Part shown: piece by piece, positions 1-9,533 of the stretch | How the letters are laid out: each line of letters begins with the position of its first letter | How positions within the stretch are numbered: the first letter of the stretch is position 1 | DNA from: Oceaniglobus trochenteri | Lineage (GTDB): Bacteria; Pseudomonadota; Alphaproteobacteria; Rhodobacterales; Rhodobacteraceae | Reading direction: 5' to 3' | DNA: 64,000 nucleotides | NCBI RefSeq assembly: GCF_020529025.1 | Contig: NZ_JACNMM010000003.1 | Span: 62,001-126,000 of the forward strand | Translations under genes and position numbers: made by a program | The notes under the pieces: generated by a model | Seen by the model: the letters and a program-made list of their open reading frames with translations, nothing else | Databases searched by the model: none | What the model was told of the DNA's origin: nothing

Positions 1-750
1 GATCACCCGCGCCTGGGGACGGCGGCGCAGCAGGTCGCCCAGCCCGCGCATGAAGACGTGAAACCCCCGGTAGGGTTCGAGATTGCGGTTCACGAAGGTG
101 ATCACCTCGTCATCGCGGCTCAGGGTCAGGCCATCCAGCGTCACCTGCGCCGCCGGGTCGGGGCTGGCCTGGGCGGTGTCGATTCCGTCGTGCACCACGG
201 TGATCTTCTGGCGCAGGGCGGGCGGATGGGTGCTGGCCTGCCATTCGGTCGGGCAAAGCGCCGCCTGCGCCTGTTCCAGTTGCAACCGCATCGACAGGTT
301 GCGCATCCGCATCCGCGCGCCTTCGCCAAAGGCGTCCTTCAGCGCGAACTCGGGGTCGAACCCGATATCGGCACCCTCGGCCTGGTAATGGAATTCGCTG
401 AACACCCCCAGTTTCGCCCCGGGCCAGACATCATGCACGAACAGCGCCTCGCCCCAGCCGGAATGGGCGATCACCACATCCGGCACATAGCCCCGCGCGG
501 CAAGCTGGTCGGCCACGCGGTAAACCGCGGTTCCACGATGCACCGCACCGTTCAGGTTGGTCAGCCAGGGGTGGTGGGCCTGTCCTGTCGGATCGCTCCA
601 GCGATAGGGGATGATCTGCACGCCGTTCCAGGTCTGCTGCTTGTCGACCCGGCAGGTCAGGGCAACCACATGATGCCCCGCCGCCACCAGCGCCGGCGCC
701 AGGTGCTTGAACTGTCCGGGAAAGTTCTGGTGCAGGAACAGGATCTTCAT
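1..750 (-). CDS. Glycosyltransferase (GT4/GT-B type), 3' end cut by window edge
   Basis: An open frame runs from the ATG at 750 to the left edge without a stop, giving the first 250 residues. It begins MKILFLHQNFPGQFKHLAPA, the usual GT-B Rossmann opening. Later come a stretch like VVIAHSGWGEALFVHDVWP and the hinge-like VVHDGIDT that precedes the donor-binding domain of family 4 glycosyltransferases. It is likely cytoplasmic or membrane-associated and transfers a sugar from a nucleotide donor to a surface glycan; the acceptor is unknown. It is divergent from leuS, sharing the 154-bp gap at 751-904. The C-terminal part lies outside the window, so length and final class are open. Confidence 0.85.
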   Translation of the reverse strand, partial: MKILFLHQNFPGQFKHLAPALVAAGHHVVALTCRVDKQQTWNGVQIIPYRWSDPTGQAHHPWLTNLNGAVHRGTAVYRVADQLAARGYVPDVVIAHSGWGEALFVHDVWPGAKLGVFSEFHYQAEGADIGFDPEFALKDAFGEGARMRMRNLSMRLQLEQAQAALCPTEWQASTHPPALRQKITVVHDGIDTAQASPDPAAQVTLDGLTLSRDDEVITFVNRNLEPYRGFHVFMRGLGDLLRRRPQARVI

Positions 751-904
751 GGGCCCTCCGTCGTGCCTTCGCATCTTGCAGCAAGGCTATACAGCAATCG
801 CCCCGAAGATCACCGCCCAAATCCGCCCGCCATCCCCACTGGACCAATCGCATCCTGCGCCATATCAAGCGTGCGTTGCAGTCCCGTGAACAGAGGCCCG
901 AACC

Positions 905-3466
905 ATGTCCCGTTATTCCGCCGCCGAGATCGAACCCAAATGGCAACAGGCCTGGGAAACCGCTGGCACCTTCACGGCGCAGAGGGATGACGCCAAGCCG
1001 AAGTACTATGTGCTCGAGATGTTTCCCTATCCCTCGGGCAACCTGCACATCGGCCATGTGCGCAACTACACCATGGGCGACGTGGTGGCGCGTTACAAAC
1101 TGTCGACCGGTCACGCGCTGCTGCATCCCATGGGCTGGGACGCCTTCGGCCTGCCCGCCGAAAACGCCGCCATGGAAAAGAAGATCCACCCCGGCGCCTG
1201 GACCTACAAGAACATCGACAACATGAAATCGCAGTTCTCGCGCCTTGGCCTGTCGCTGGACTGGAGCCGCGAATTCGCCACCTGCGACCCCGAATATTAC
1301 GGACAGCAACAGTCCATGTTCATCGACTTCATGGAAAAGGGGCTGGTCTATCGCAAGAACGCGGTGGTGAACTGGGACCCGGTGGACATGACCGTGCTGG
1401 CCAACGAACAGGTCGAGGACGGCAAGGGCTGGCGATCCGGTGCGACGGTGGAACGGCGCGAGCTGACCCAGTGGTTCTTCAGGATTTCCGACTACTCCGA
1501 GGAGTTGCTGGGCGCGCTCGACCGGCTTGAAAACTGGCCCGACAAGGTGCGCCTGATGCAACGCAACTGGATCGGCAAGTCGCGCGGATTGCAGTTTGCC
1601 TTCGGGCTGATCGACGGCCCCACCGGCCACGACCGGATCGAGGTTTATACCACCCGCCCCGACACGATGCTGGGCGCCTCCTTTGTCGGCATCTCGCCCG
1701 ACCATCCACTGGCCAGGGCGCTGGAGAAGGACAACGCCGACCTGGCCGCCTTCAACGCCGAATGCCGCAAGATGGGCACCGCCGAGGAAGAGATGGAAAA
1801 GGCCGAGAAGAAGGGCTTCGACACCGGCCTGCGCGTGCGCCATCCCTTTGATACGGCTTGGGAACTGCCGGTCTATGTCGCCAACTTCATCCTGATGGAT
1901 TACGGCACCGGCGCGATCTTCGGCTGCCCCGCCCATGATGCCCGCGACCTGGAATTCGCCCGCAAGTACGATCTGCCGGTGGTCTCCACCTATGCCCCCG
2001 CCAATGACGACGGCACCGCCCTGCCCGAGGATGGCGGCGAGGCCTATGTCCCCCCCAAGACCGAGCCGGTGATCTATGTCCGCGGCTTCGCGGGCGAGAC
2101 GGAACAGACCGGAGAAGCCGCCATCGATGCTGCCATCGCCTTCTGCGAAGCCAACGGCGTGGGCCATGGCGTGACCAAGTTCCGGTTGCGTGACTGGGGG
2201 CTGTCGCGTCAGCGCTACTGGGGCTGCCCGATTCCGGTGATCCACTGCGACACCTGCGGCGTGGTGCCCGAGAAGAAGGAAAACCTGCCCGTCAAGCTGC
2301 CCGAGGATGTCACCTTCGACCGCCCGGGCAACCCGCTGAACTGGCACCCGACATGGCGCGATGTGCCCTGCCCCTCCTGCGGCAAGCCCGCCCAGCGTGA
2401 AACCGACACCATGGATACCTTCGTGGATTCGTCCTGGTATTACGCGCGCTTCACCTCGCCCGGTGCCGCAACGCCCACGGTGGCCGACGATGCCGCCTAC
2501 TGGATGAACGTCGATCAGTATATCGGCGGGGTGGAACACGCGATCCTGCACCTGCTCTATTCCCGCTTCTTCGCCCGGGCCATGCATGCCTGCGGCCACC
2601 TGCCGGAGTCGGCGGTCGAGCCCTTCGACGCGCTGTTCACCCAGGGCATGGTGACCCACGAAATCTACCTGACCCGCGACGAGAACGGCCGCCCGGTCTA
2701 TCACCTGCCCCAGGATGTGACTGACGGCAAACTGGCCGACGGTACGGCGGTTGAAATCATCCCCAGCGCCAAGATGTCGAAGTCGAAGAAGAACGTCGTC
2801 GATCCCGTCACCATCATCGAACAATACGGCGCCGATACCGCGCGGTGGTTCGTGCTGTCCGATTCGCCCCCCGAGCGCGACGTGGAGTGGACGGCCAGCG
2901 GCGCCGAGGCCGCATCCAAACACCTGGCCCGCGTCTGGCGCATCTGCACCGAGGCCGCCGAGGCCCCCGAAGAGGGACCGAAAGGGACCGATGAGGCGCT
3001 GCTGCGCGAAACGCACAAGGCGATTCACGACGTGACCATGGGGATCGAAAGCTTCGGCTTCAACACCTCGGTCGCCCGTCTCTATGCCTTCACCAACACC
3101 CTGCAGAAATCCCAGGCGGGCCGCGCCGCCCGGATCGCCGCGGCGAAAACCCTCGCACAGCTCATGTCCCCGATGACGCCGCACCTGGCCGAGGAAATCT
3201 GGGCGCACCTGGGCGGCAGTGGCCTGATCGCCAATGCCCCCTGGCCGAAGGCCGATCAATCGATGCTGGTGGATGACGAAATCACCCTGCCGATCCAGGT
3301 CAACGGCAAGCGGCGCGCCGAAATCACCGTCCCCCGCGACATGCCCAAGGACGAGATTGAAAAACTGGTCCTGGCAAGCGATGCTGTGAAACGGGCCACG
3401 GCCGATGGGGCCGAGGTTCGCAAACTGATCGTCGTGCCGGGCCGGATCGTCAATGTCGTACTCTAG
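905..3466 (+). CDS. leuS: Leucyl-tRNA synthetase
   Basis: Charges tRNA-Leu with leucine in the cytoplasm; class I synthetase of 853 residues, close to the usual 860. The HIGH signature is at residues 48-51 (LHIGHVRN) and the KMSKS loop at 623-627 ([13 protein letters not shown]). The CP1 editing domain lies between about 225 and 430, with the threonine-rich TTRPDTMLG and the conserved Asp in CPAHDARD that enforces proofreading. The C-terminal anticodon-binding and leucine-specific domains are complete. It heads a three-gene run; lptE starts 14 bp before its stop, so translation is probably coupled. Nothing is missing. Confidence 0.98.
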   Translation: MSRYSAAEIEPKWQQAWETAGTFTAQRDDAKPKYYVLEMFPYPSGNLHIGHVRNYTMGDVVARYKLSTGHALLHPMGWDAFGLPAENAAMEKKIHPGAWTYKNIDNMKSQFSRLGLSLDWSREFATCDPEYYGQQQSMFIDFMEKGLVYRKNAVVNWDPVDMTVLANEQVEDGKGWRSGATVERRELTQWFFRISDYSEELLGALDRLENWPDKVRLMQRNWIGKSRGLQFAFGLIDGPTGHDRIEVYTTRPDTMLGASFVGISPDHPLARALEKDNADLAAFNAECRKMGTAEEEMEKAEKKGFDTGLRVRHPFDTAWELPVYVANFILMDYGTGAIFGCPAHDARDLEFARKYDLPVVSTYAPANDDGTALPEDGGEAYVPPKTEPVIYVRGFAGETEQTGEAAIDAAIAFCEANGVGHGVTKFRLRDWGLSRQRYWGCPIPVIHCDTCGVVPEKKENLPVKLPEDVTFDRPGNPLNWHPTWRDVPCPSCGKPAQRETDTMDTFVDSSWYYARFTSPGAATPTVADDAAYWMNVDQYIGGVEHAILHLLYSRFFARAMHACGHLPESAVEPFDALFTQGMVTHEIYLTRDENGRPVYHLPQDVTDGKLADGTAVEIIPSAKMSKSKKNVVDPVTIIEQYGADTARWFVLSDSPPERDVEWTASGAEAASKHLARVWRICTEAAEAPEEGPKGTDEALLRETHKAIHDVTMGIESFGFNTSVARLYAFTNTLQKSQAGRAARIAAAKTLAQLMSPMTPHLAEEIWAHLGGSGLIANAPWPKADQSMLVDDEITLPIQVNGKRRAEITVPRDMPKDEIEKLVLASDAVKRATADGAEVRKLIVVPGRIVNVVL

Positions 3467-3968
3467 ACGCAGCCTTCTTGCGGTGCTTGCCGCCCTGCCC
3501 GCCTGCGGGTTCACCCCGGCCTATGGCCCGGGGGGCGCCGCCACGGGCCTGCGCGGCGCGATCGCCATCGACGAACCCAGCGACGAGGAAGGTTATTACC
3601 TGGTGCGCCGCCTGGAAGAACGCCTGGGCACGGGTGCGGCCGCCGAATACCGTCTCTCGGCCAGCCTTGCCATCCGGCAGGACGGGCTGGGAATCACCCC
3701 GGACCAGGAAATCACACGCTACCGCATCCGGGGCGAACTCACCTGGGCGCTGCGCCACATCGCCCGCGATGAGGTGGTTGCCGATGGCCGGACAAGCAAC
3801 TTCACCGCCTATTCCGCCCCGGTCTTCGACGACACCCGCGGTTCGGTCGCCGGCAATACCGTGTCGGTCATCACCGCCGAGCGGGACGCGCGCGAACGGC
3901 TTATGACGATCCTGGCCGACCAGTTGGTCAGCCGCCTGATCGCCACCGCGCCCGACTGGCGCCGATGA
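3453..3968 (+). CDS. lptE: LPS-assembly lipoprotein LptE
   Basis: Outer-membrane lipoprotein that plugs the LptD barrel and helps insert lipopolysaccharide into the outer leaflet. The 171-residue product has a short signal peptide with lipobox LPAC (Cys18) followed by GFTPAYG, typical of alphaproteobacterial LptE. The rest is a single beta/alpha domain with a conserved ELTWALR-like strand. It starts inside leuS (14-bp overlap) and its stop overlaps the holA start by 4 bp (ATGA). leuS-lptE-holA is a widely conserved order. The lptD gene is not in this window. Confidence 0.93.
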   Translation: MSYSRRSLLAVLAALPACGFTPAYGPGGAATGLRGAIAIDEPSDEEGYYLVRRLEERLGTGAAAEYRLSASLAIRQDGLGITPDQEITRYRIRGELTWALRHIARDEVVADGRTSNFTAYSAPVFDDTRGSVAGNTVSVITAERDARERLMTILADQLVSRLIATAPDWRR

Positions 3969-4951
3969 TCCTGACTGGCGCAAAGGCCCAGAGCTATCTG
4001 GCCAGGCCCGATCCGGCCCGCCCGGCCCTTCTGATCTTTGGCGCCGATCCCATGCGCGTGGCGCTGAAGCGCCAGCAGGCCGTCACCGCCCTCATCGGGC
4101 CGAAGGGCGACAGCGAAATGCGCCTTGCCCGCCTGCCCGCCGGTGATCTGCGCGGCGAACCGGCGCTGCTGATCGACGCGATGAAGGCGCAGGGCTTCTT
4201 TCCCGGCCCGCGCGTCGCCCTGGTGGAAGAGGCGAATCATTTCACCGGCGATCCGCTGCAGAAGGCGCTTTCGGACTGGCGCGAGGGCGACGCGGTCATC
4301 GTCGTCACGGCGGGCGATCTGAAAAAGACCAACCCGGTCCGCAAGCTGTTCGAAAAGCACCCCGCCGCCGTCTGCGTGGCGATCTACGACAATCCGCCCA
4401 CCGCCCAGGAGATCGAAAGCGATCTGGCCAATGCCGGCCTGAAACAGATCGACCCCGAAGCACGGCAGGCCCTGTCGGCCCTGGCGCAAACCATCGGCCC
4501 CGGCGATTTTCGCCAGACGCTGGAAAAGATCGCGCTTTACAAGCGGGGCGATGCCGCACCGCTGAGCCTGGCCGATGTCACCGCCTGCGCCCCCGCCTCG
4601 ACCGAGGCGCAGCTTGACGACATGCTAGATATCGTCGCCACCGGCCAATCCGGGCGCATCGGCCCGATGATGGCCCGGCTGCAAAGCCAGGGCGTGAACG
4701 CCGTCACCCTGTGCATCGGCACCCTGCGCCATTTCCGCAACCTGCACAGCATCGCGGTGGGGGGGCGCGTCTTTCACCCCCGCGCCCAGGCGCTTCAGGG
4801 GCAGGCCCGCGCCTGGGGTGTCAACCGGCTGGAACAGGCGCTGAAACTTCTCACCGACACCGATCTTGCCCTGCGCTCGTCCGCCAAGGCACCGCAGATG
4901 GCAGTGATCGAACGGGCGCTGATCCGGCTGGCCATGATGGGCAAACGCTGA
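3965..4951 (+). CDS. holA: DNA polymerase III delta subunit
   Basis: Clamp-loader wrench subunit that opens the beta sliding clamp. The 328 residues fit the HolA family (about 340). The N-terminal AAA+-like domain starts with the family's LLIFGADP opening and lacks a functional Walker A, as expected for delta. The C-terminal collar domain includes LHSIAVGGRVFHPRA. It shares ATGA with the lptE stop, so it is translationally coupled. The downstream hairpin at 4987-5025 is oriented for the convergent serA, but may stop this operon as well. Confidence 0.95.
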   Translation: MILTGAKAQSYLARPDPARPALLIFGADPMRVALKRQQAVTALIGPKGDSEMRLARLPAGDLRGEPALLIDAMKAQGFFPGPRVALVEEANHFTGDPLQKALSDWREGDAVIVVTAGDLKKTNPVRKLFEKHPAAVCVAIYDNPPTAQEIESDLANAGLKQIDPEARQALSALAQTIGPGDFRQTLEKIALYKRGDAAPLSLADVTACAPASTEAQLDDMLDIVATGQSGRIGPMMARLQSQGVNAVTLCIGTLRHFRNLHSIAVGGRVFHPRAQALQGQARAWGVNRLEQALKLLTDTDLALRSSAKAPQMAVIERALIRLAMMGKR

Positions 4952-4986
4952 TCCCGGCCAGGGGCGGCCAACCCGCATCAGTCCGC

Positions 4987-5025
4987 AAAAAACGAATCGG
5001 CCCGCCGGGAAACCAGCGGGCCGAT
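4987..5025 (-). terminator. Rho-independent terminator of serA
   Basis: A perfect 10-bp inverted repeat (arms at 4996-5005 and 5016-5025, ATCGGCCCGC and GCGGGCCGAT) is followed on the minus strand by TCG and a run of six T. It lies 45 bp past the serA stop and 45 bp past the convergent holA stop. The T-run polarity favours serA. Confidence 0.85.
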
Positions 5026-5069
5026 GCCGTTTCACGCAGATGCCGGGGGGCCATGCCCCCCACACCCTT

Positions 5070-6662
5070 TTACATCACGAAGCGCAGCGGGCGGATCGTG
5101 CGGAACATTCCCGTGGCGTGCAGCTTGTCCAGAACCTCCTGCGGCGGCTGGTCGTCCAGGTACAGCAGGGCGATGGCGTCATGCCCCTTGTCCGACCGGC
5201 CCAGGGTGAAGTTGGCGATGTTCACGCCGCTGTCGCCCATGGTGTGACCCAGCGCGCCGATGATGCCCGGCACGTCGTCGTTGGTGGTGTAAAGCATGTG
5301 TTCGCCGATCTCGGCGTCGATGGTGATGCCCTTGATCTGGATGAACCGCGGCTTGCCGTCGGAAAAGACCGTTCCGGCGATGCTGCGCTCGCGGGTTTCG
5401 GTCACCACGGTCAGCTTGATGTAGCCGTCGAAGGTTCCGGTCTTGGCCTGGGTCGTAGTCGTCATGTCGACACCGCGTTCCTTGGCGATCACCGGGGCCG
5501 ACACCATGTTCACGTCGGGGTTCGTCGCCTGCATGATCCCGGCCATCACAGCGGCGCTGAGGGCGGCGGTGTTCATCTCGGCCACCTTGCCGTTGTACAG
5601 CACGTTCACCGCCTTGATCGGCTCGTCCGTCATCTGACCCACGAAGGTGCCCAGGTGCCCGGCCAGCTTGACCCAGGGCCCCATGACCGCCGCTTCCTCG
5701 GCCGTGACCGAGGGCATGTTCAGCGCGTTGGTCACGGCGCCGCTCAGCAGGTAGTCCGACATCTGCTCGGCCACCTGGAGGGCGACGTTTTCCTGTGCCT
5801 CGGTGGTGGCGGCGCCCAGGTGCGGGGTCACGACGACATTGGGCAGGTTGAACAGCGGCGATTCCGTTGCCGGTTCCTCGGCGAAGACATCGAAGGCCGC
5901 GCCGGCCACCCGACCCTCTTTCAGGGCCTCGGCCAGGGCCGCTTCGTCCACCAGGCCACCGCGGGCACAGTTGATCACGCGCACGCCCGGCTTCAGCTTG
6001 GCAATCGCCTCGCGGCTCAGGATGTTGCGGGTCTTGTCGGTCAGCGGCACGTGGAAGGTGATGAAATCGGACTTGGCCAGAAGCTCGTCCAGCTCGACCT
6101 TGCGCACGCCCAGTTCAACGGCACGCTCCTCGCTCAGGAAGGGGTCATAGGCGATGACCTTCATGCGCAGGCCCAGCGCCCGGTCGATGACGATCGACCC
6201 GATGTTGCCCGCGCCCACGACGCCCAGCGTCTTGGCGGTCAGTTCCACACCCATGAAGCGCGACTTTTCCCACTTGCCCGCATGGGTCGAGGCATTGGCC
6301 TCGGGGATCTGGCGGGCCACCGCCATCATCAGCGAAATCGCGTGTTCGGCGGTGGTGATCGAGTTGCCGAAAGGCGTGTTCATCACGATCACGCCCTTTT
6401 TCGACGCGGCCGGGATTTCAACGTTGTCCACACCGATCCCGGCGCGGCCGATCACCTTGAGGTTGGTCGCCGCTTCGAGAACCTTGGCCGTCACCTTGGT
6501 GGCCGACCGGATGGCAAGGCCATCATAGTCACCGATCACTGACAACAGCTTTTCCTTGTCCTTCCCGATGGAAGGGTCGAACGTCACGTCGATACCGCGA
6601 TCGCGGAAGATCTGAACGGCGGTTTCCGACAGTTTGTCGGATACAAGTACCTTGGGAGCCAT
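5070..6662 (-). CDS. serA: D-3-phosphoglycerate dehydrogenase
   Basis: First step of serine synthesis: oxidation of 3-phosphoglycerate to 3-phosphohydroxypyruvate with NAD+. The 530-residue form is the long type: catalytic and NAD domains (GxGxxG as GVVGAGNIGS), then an intervening domain and a C-terminal ACT domain (about 455-530, from MLYTTNDDVPGIIGALG) for serine feedback. The catalytic Arg, Glu and His are in NCARGGLVDE, FAEEP and VVTPHLGAAT. ATG 6662 is chosen because AAGGAG sits 8 nt upstream; a GTG three codons earlier overlaps that site. serC lies 41 bp upstream on the same strand. Confidence 0.97.
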   Translation of the reverse strand: MAPKVLVSDKLSETAVQIFRDRGIDVTFDPSIGKDKEKLLSVIGDYDGLAIRSATKVTAKVLEAATNLKVIGRAGIGVDNVEIPAASKKGVIVMNTPFGNSITTAEHAISLMMAVARQIPEANASTHAGKWEKSRFMGVELTAKTLGVVGAGNIGSIVIDRALGLRMKVIAYDPFLSEERAVELGVRKVELDELLAKSDFITFHVPLTDKTRNILSREAIAKLKPGVRVINCARGGLVDEAALAEALKEGRVAGAAFDVFAEEPATESPLFNLPNVVVTPHLGAATTEAQENVALQVAEQMSDYLLSGAVTNALNMPSVTAEEAAVMGPWVKLAGHLGTFVGQMTDEPIKAVNVLYNGKVAEMNTAALSAAVMAGIMQATNPDVNMVSAPVIAKERGVDMTTTTQAKTGTFDGYIKLTVVTETRERSIAGTVFSDGKPRFIQIKGITIDAEIGEHMLYTTNDDVPGIIGALGHTMGDSGVNIANFTLGRSDKGHDAIALLYLDDQPPQEVLDKLHATGMFRTIRPLRFVM

Positions 6663-6703
6663 CTTTGGCACTCCTTGCGTAAAAATTCAGTAAATCAGTG
6701 GAA

Positions 6704-7843
6704 TCAGGCGGCCAGTTCGGTCTGATAGGCCCATTCGATCCAGGGCATCAGCGCAGCCACGTCCGAGGTTTCAACCGTGCCGCCGCACCAGATCCGCAGG
6801 CCCGCGGGCGCATCGCGGTACCCGCCGATGTCCAGCGCCACGCCCTCGGACTCCAGCCGTTTCGCAATGGCCTTGGCAAAGGCTGCACCGTCGGCGATCT
6901 CGGGGTTGGTGAACTTGAGGCAGACGCTGGTGTTGGACCGTGTCGCAGGGTCTTCGGCCAGGAAATCGATCCAGTCGCGTGTTTCCACGAAATCGGCCAC
7001 GGCCTTTGCATTGGCATCGGCCCGGGCGATCAGCCCCTTCAGGCCGCCGACCGACCGCGCCCAGGCCAGCGCCAGCAGATAATCCTCGACACAGAGCATG
7101 GAGGGCGTGTTGATCGTCTCGCCCTTGAAGATGCCCTCGATCAGCTTGCCGCCCTTGGTCAGGCGGAAGATCTTGGGCAGCGGCCAGGCGGGGGCGTAGG
7201 ATTCAAGGCGTTCCACCGCGCGGGGGCTGAGGATGATCATGCCATGGGCCGCTTCGCCGCCCAGCACCTTCTGCCACGAGAAGGTCGTCACATCCAGCTT
7301 GTCCCAGGGCAGGTCCTGGGCGAAGGCGGCAGATGTCGCGTCACACAGGGTCAGCCCCGCGCGATCCGCCGGAATCACGTCGCCATTGGCCACCCGCACG
7401 CCCGAGGTGGTGCCGTTCCAGGTGAAGCACACGTCGTTGTCATAGTTCAGGGCGGCCATGTCGACGATGCGGCCATAATCGGCCTCGTGGACCGTTGCCT
7501 CGATCTTCAGCTGCTTGACCACATCCGTCACCCAGCCCGAACCGAAGGATTCCCAGGCCACCATCTCGGCCGGGCGTTCGCCCAGAAGGTTCCACATGGC
7601 CATCTCGAAGGCGCCGGTGTCGGAGGCGGGGACGATCCCGATGCGATAGTCGGCAGGCACGCCCAGGATTTCCCGGGTCTCTTCGATTGCGGCAGAAAGC
7701 TTGGCCTTGCCCACGGCGGCGCGATGCGACCGGCCCAGGGGGGCGTCGGCAAGGCGGTCCAGCGAAAAGACGGGGGGCTTGGCACAGGGGCCGGACGAAA
7801 AACGCGGATTGGCCGGCCGCGCGGCCGGAGCTTCGATAGCCAT
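6704..7843 (-). CDS. serC: Phosphoserine aminotransferase
   Basis: Transfers an amino group from glutamate to 3-phosphohydroxypyruvate (PLP enzyme, cytoplasm). The 379 residues match the alphaproteobacterial SerC type. It opens with [13 protein letters not shown]; the PLP lysine is in [16 protein letters not shown] and the phosphate-binding region includes NGTTSGVRV. The ATG at 7843 follows GAGGAT by 7 nt; the open frame extends further upstream, but that part resembles leader rather than protein. It is the first gene of a serC-serA operon. Confidence 0.96.
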   Translation of the reverse strand: MAIEAPAARPANPRFSSGPCAKPPVFSLDRLADAPLGRSHRAAVGKAKLSAAIEETREILGVPADYRIGIVPASDTGAFEMAMWNLLGERPAEMVAWESFGSGWVTDVVKQLKIEATVHEADYGRIVDMAALNYDNDVCFTWNGTTSGVRVANGDVIPADRAGLTLCDATSAAFAQDLPWDKLDVTTFSWQKVLGGEAAHGMIILSPRAVERLESYAPAWPLPKIFRLTKGGKLIEGIFKGETINTPSMLCVEDYLLALAWARSVGGLKGLIARADANAKAVADFVETRDWIDFLAEDPATRSNTSVCLKFTNPEIADGAAFAKAIAKRLESEGVALDIGGYRDAPAGLRIWCGGTVETSDVAALMPWIEWAYQTELAA

Positions 7844-7890
7844 TGATGGTATCCTCACAGATATATGCGCCGCGTTGGGGCGGCGTGTCC
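7844..7890 (-). promoter_or_regulatory. serC 5' leader with stem-loop next to the ribosome-binding site
   Basis: On the minus strand a perfect 6-bp GC stem with a 6-nt loop (CGCCGC, CCCAAC, GCGGCG; plus-strand 7868-7885) stands about 12 nt before the GAGGAT ribosome-binding site at 7851-7856. A conserved serC RNA motif is known upstream of serC in alphaproteobacteria; position and gene fit, but the structure match was not computed. Confidence 0.4.
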
Positions 7891-8003
7891 CACCTGCGCA
7901 GATACGCCCAAGCGAAAAGACGGGCAAGGGCAAAATGCGCACCGTGCAATCCGGCCCCGGACCGGCGCATAGGGCATCGGTCGCGGGACGGCACGCGGCC
8001 CTG

Positions 8004-8603
8004 TCAGATCATGGATTTTATCGCGCCCACATGGCCCCTTTCGGCCGTCAGGGCATCGGCGCAAAGCTCATGCGCGCGGGCCAGCGGATCGTCGCATATC
8101 TCTTCGATCAGGCCGAACGCCAGCGCCTGTTGCGCCGAAAGCCGCGCGCCCCCCATCAGCAAAAGCCGCGTGCGGGCCGGACCGATCAGCGCCCTCAACC
8201 TTGCCGGGTCCGAGGGTTGCGGCAGAAAGCCCAGCTTCATCACCGGATAGAAGAACCCCGCCCCCGGCACCCCCAGCCGCAGATCACAGGCCAGCGCCAT
8301 GCCGAAGGCCCCGCCCGCCAGCGTGCCGTTCAGCGCCGCGATGCTGAGCCCCTGAAAACCGGCAATGGCGCCCGATAGCGCTTCCCACAGGGGCGAGGTT
8401 GCCAGACCGGCGCGCGCGGCCTCAAGATCGGCACCCGCCGAAAAGACCCGCCCCCGGCCCGTCAGGATCAGGGCGTGGGCATCCGCATGTTCCCCCACCC
8501 GCGCGATCAGCGATTCCAGCATGAAGGGCGTAAGCGCATTGGCCTTGTCGGGGCGGTCGATGGTCAGGACAGCAACCCGCCCGTCGCGGTGGCAGTCGAT
8601 CAT
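8004..8603 (-). CDS. Short enoyl-CoA hydratase/isomerase family protein
   Basis: Crotonase-fold protein of 199 residues, shorter than the usual 255-260. It has the crotonase opening ([15 protein letters not shown]), an oxyanion-hole strand ([13 protein letters not shown]) and the second oxyanion segment ([19 protein letters not shown]). It ends after the first part of the C-terminal helices, so trimerisation may be altered. The usual catalytic Glu positions are not obvious, so hydratase activity is uncertain. ATGA overlap with the SDR gene upstream implies co-translation, suggesting a joint acyl-CoA or ketone role. Confidence 0.85.
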   Translation of the reverse strand: MIDCHRDGRVAVLTIDRPDKANALTPFMLESLIARVGEHADAHALILTGRGRVFSAGADLEAARAGLATSPLWEALSGAIAGFQGLSIAALNGTLAGGAFGMALACDLRLGVPGAGFFYPVMKLGFLPQPSDPARLRALIGPARTRLLLMGGARLSAQQALAFGLIEEICDDPLARAHELCADALTAERGHVGAIKSMI

Positions 8604-9355
8604 CCGGACAACCCCACGGCGCGGCGGATCTCTTCGTCGCGCAGGGAAATCTCGCCGCCCAGGTGATCATCGCCACCTGGCCCGCACATCCACAACAGCG
8701 CCTTCGCGGGCCATTCGGGCGGAATGTGGTCGGACCAGTCCAGCTTGCTGACCGGGTTGATGCCGCTTGACTTGATCTCGCGCTGCATCTCGGTGGCCAC
8801 GGTGCCGGGCGACAGGCCGATGGCGCGGATGCCCTTGTCGCGGGCCTCCAGGTCGATGCAGCGGGTCAGCATCGCCGCCCCCGCCTTCGAGGCGTTGTAA
8901 TGCGACCAGGCCTCGGTCGGGTTGTGGGCAGCGCCCGAGCTGATGGTCAGGATCGAACCGCCCCCCGCCTTGATCATCACCGGCATCGCCGCGCGCATCC
9001 CGTGAAAGACTCCCTTGAGGTTGATGTCGATCACCTGGTCCCATGCCTCGGGGTCGGAATCGGCCAGGTGCGAGATCGGTTCGATCACCCCGGCATTGTT
9101 GATCAGAACGTCCAGCCCGCCGAAGGTCTGCACGCAGGCATCCACCGCCGCCGCCAGTTCCCAGTACCGCGACACGTCGCAGGGGATGGCCAGCGCGCGG
9201 TCGGCGCCCAGTTCCTTGGCCAGGTCGGCCACGGCATCGCCGCTGCGGGCCGCCAGCGCGACATTTGCGCCCGCCGCCGCGAATGCGCGCGCCGCCGCGG
9301 CGCCGATGCCGCGGCTGGCGCCGGTGATCAGAACCGTACTGCCTGTCATGTCCAT
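8600..9355 (-). CDS. Short-chain dehydrogenase/reductase
   Basis: Classical SDR of 251 residues. Cofactor motif TGASRGIGAAAA near the N-terminus, NNAG at NNAGVIEP, catalytic Ser in LTISSGAAH and the Tyr-Lys pair in SHYNASKAG. Asp/Arg preference for NAD or NADP cannot be called safely. The ATG at 9355 is preceded by AAGGAG at 7 nt; the frame stays open much further upstream but without SDR features. Its stop overlaps the start of the enoyl-CoA hydratase-like gene. Substrate unknown. Confidence 0.92.
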   Translation of the reverse strand: MDMTGSTVLITGASRGIGAAAARAFAAAGANVALAARSGDAVADLAKELGADRALAIPCDVSRYWELAAAVDACVQTFGGLDVLINNAGVIEPISHLADSDPEAWDQVIDINLKGVFHGMRAAMPVMIKAGGGSILTISSGAAHNPTEAWSHYNASKAGAAMLTRCIDLEARDKGIRAIGLSPGTVATEMQREIKSSGINPVSKLDWSDHIPPEWPAKALLWMCGPGGDDHLGGEISLRDEEIRRAVGLSG

Positions 9356-9533
9356 CCTGCCGCTCCTTCTGTCGGTGCCCTTGTTCAGGGCCACACCAAA
9401 CCTGCCCGCCGCCACCATGTCAAAGCCTAAGCGCAATGCCGGCAACGCCCTGCCGGTCACGCTCAACCTGACTTGACCTTGCAATTCCCCCGGCACAGTG
9501 TGGCGCCGTTCTCGTTCACGAAAGATATATCCG

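Noticed and set aside
431-3514. 1027-codon minus-strand open frame opposite leuS
   Set aside because: GC-rich shadow of leuS; no family features, no ribosome site, and the protein is Gly/His/Arg rich as expected for antisense frames.
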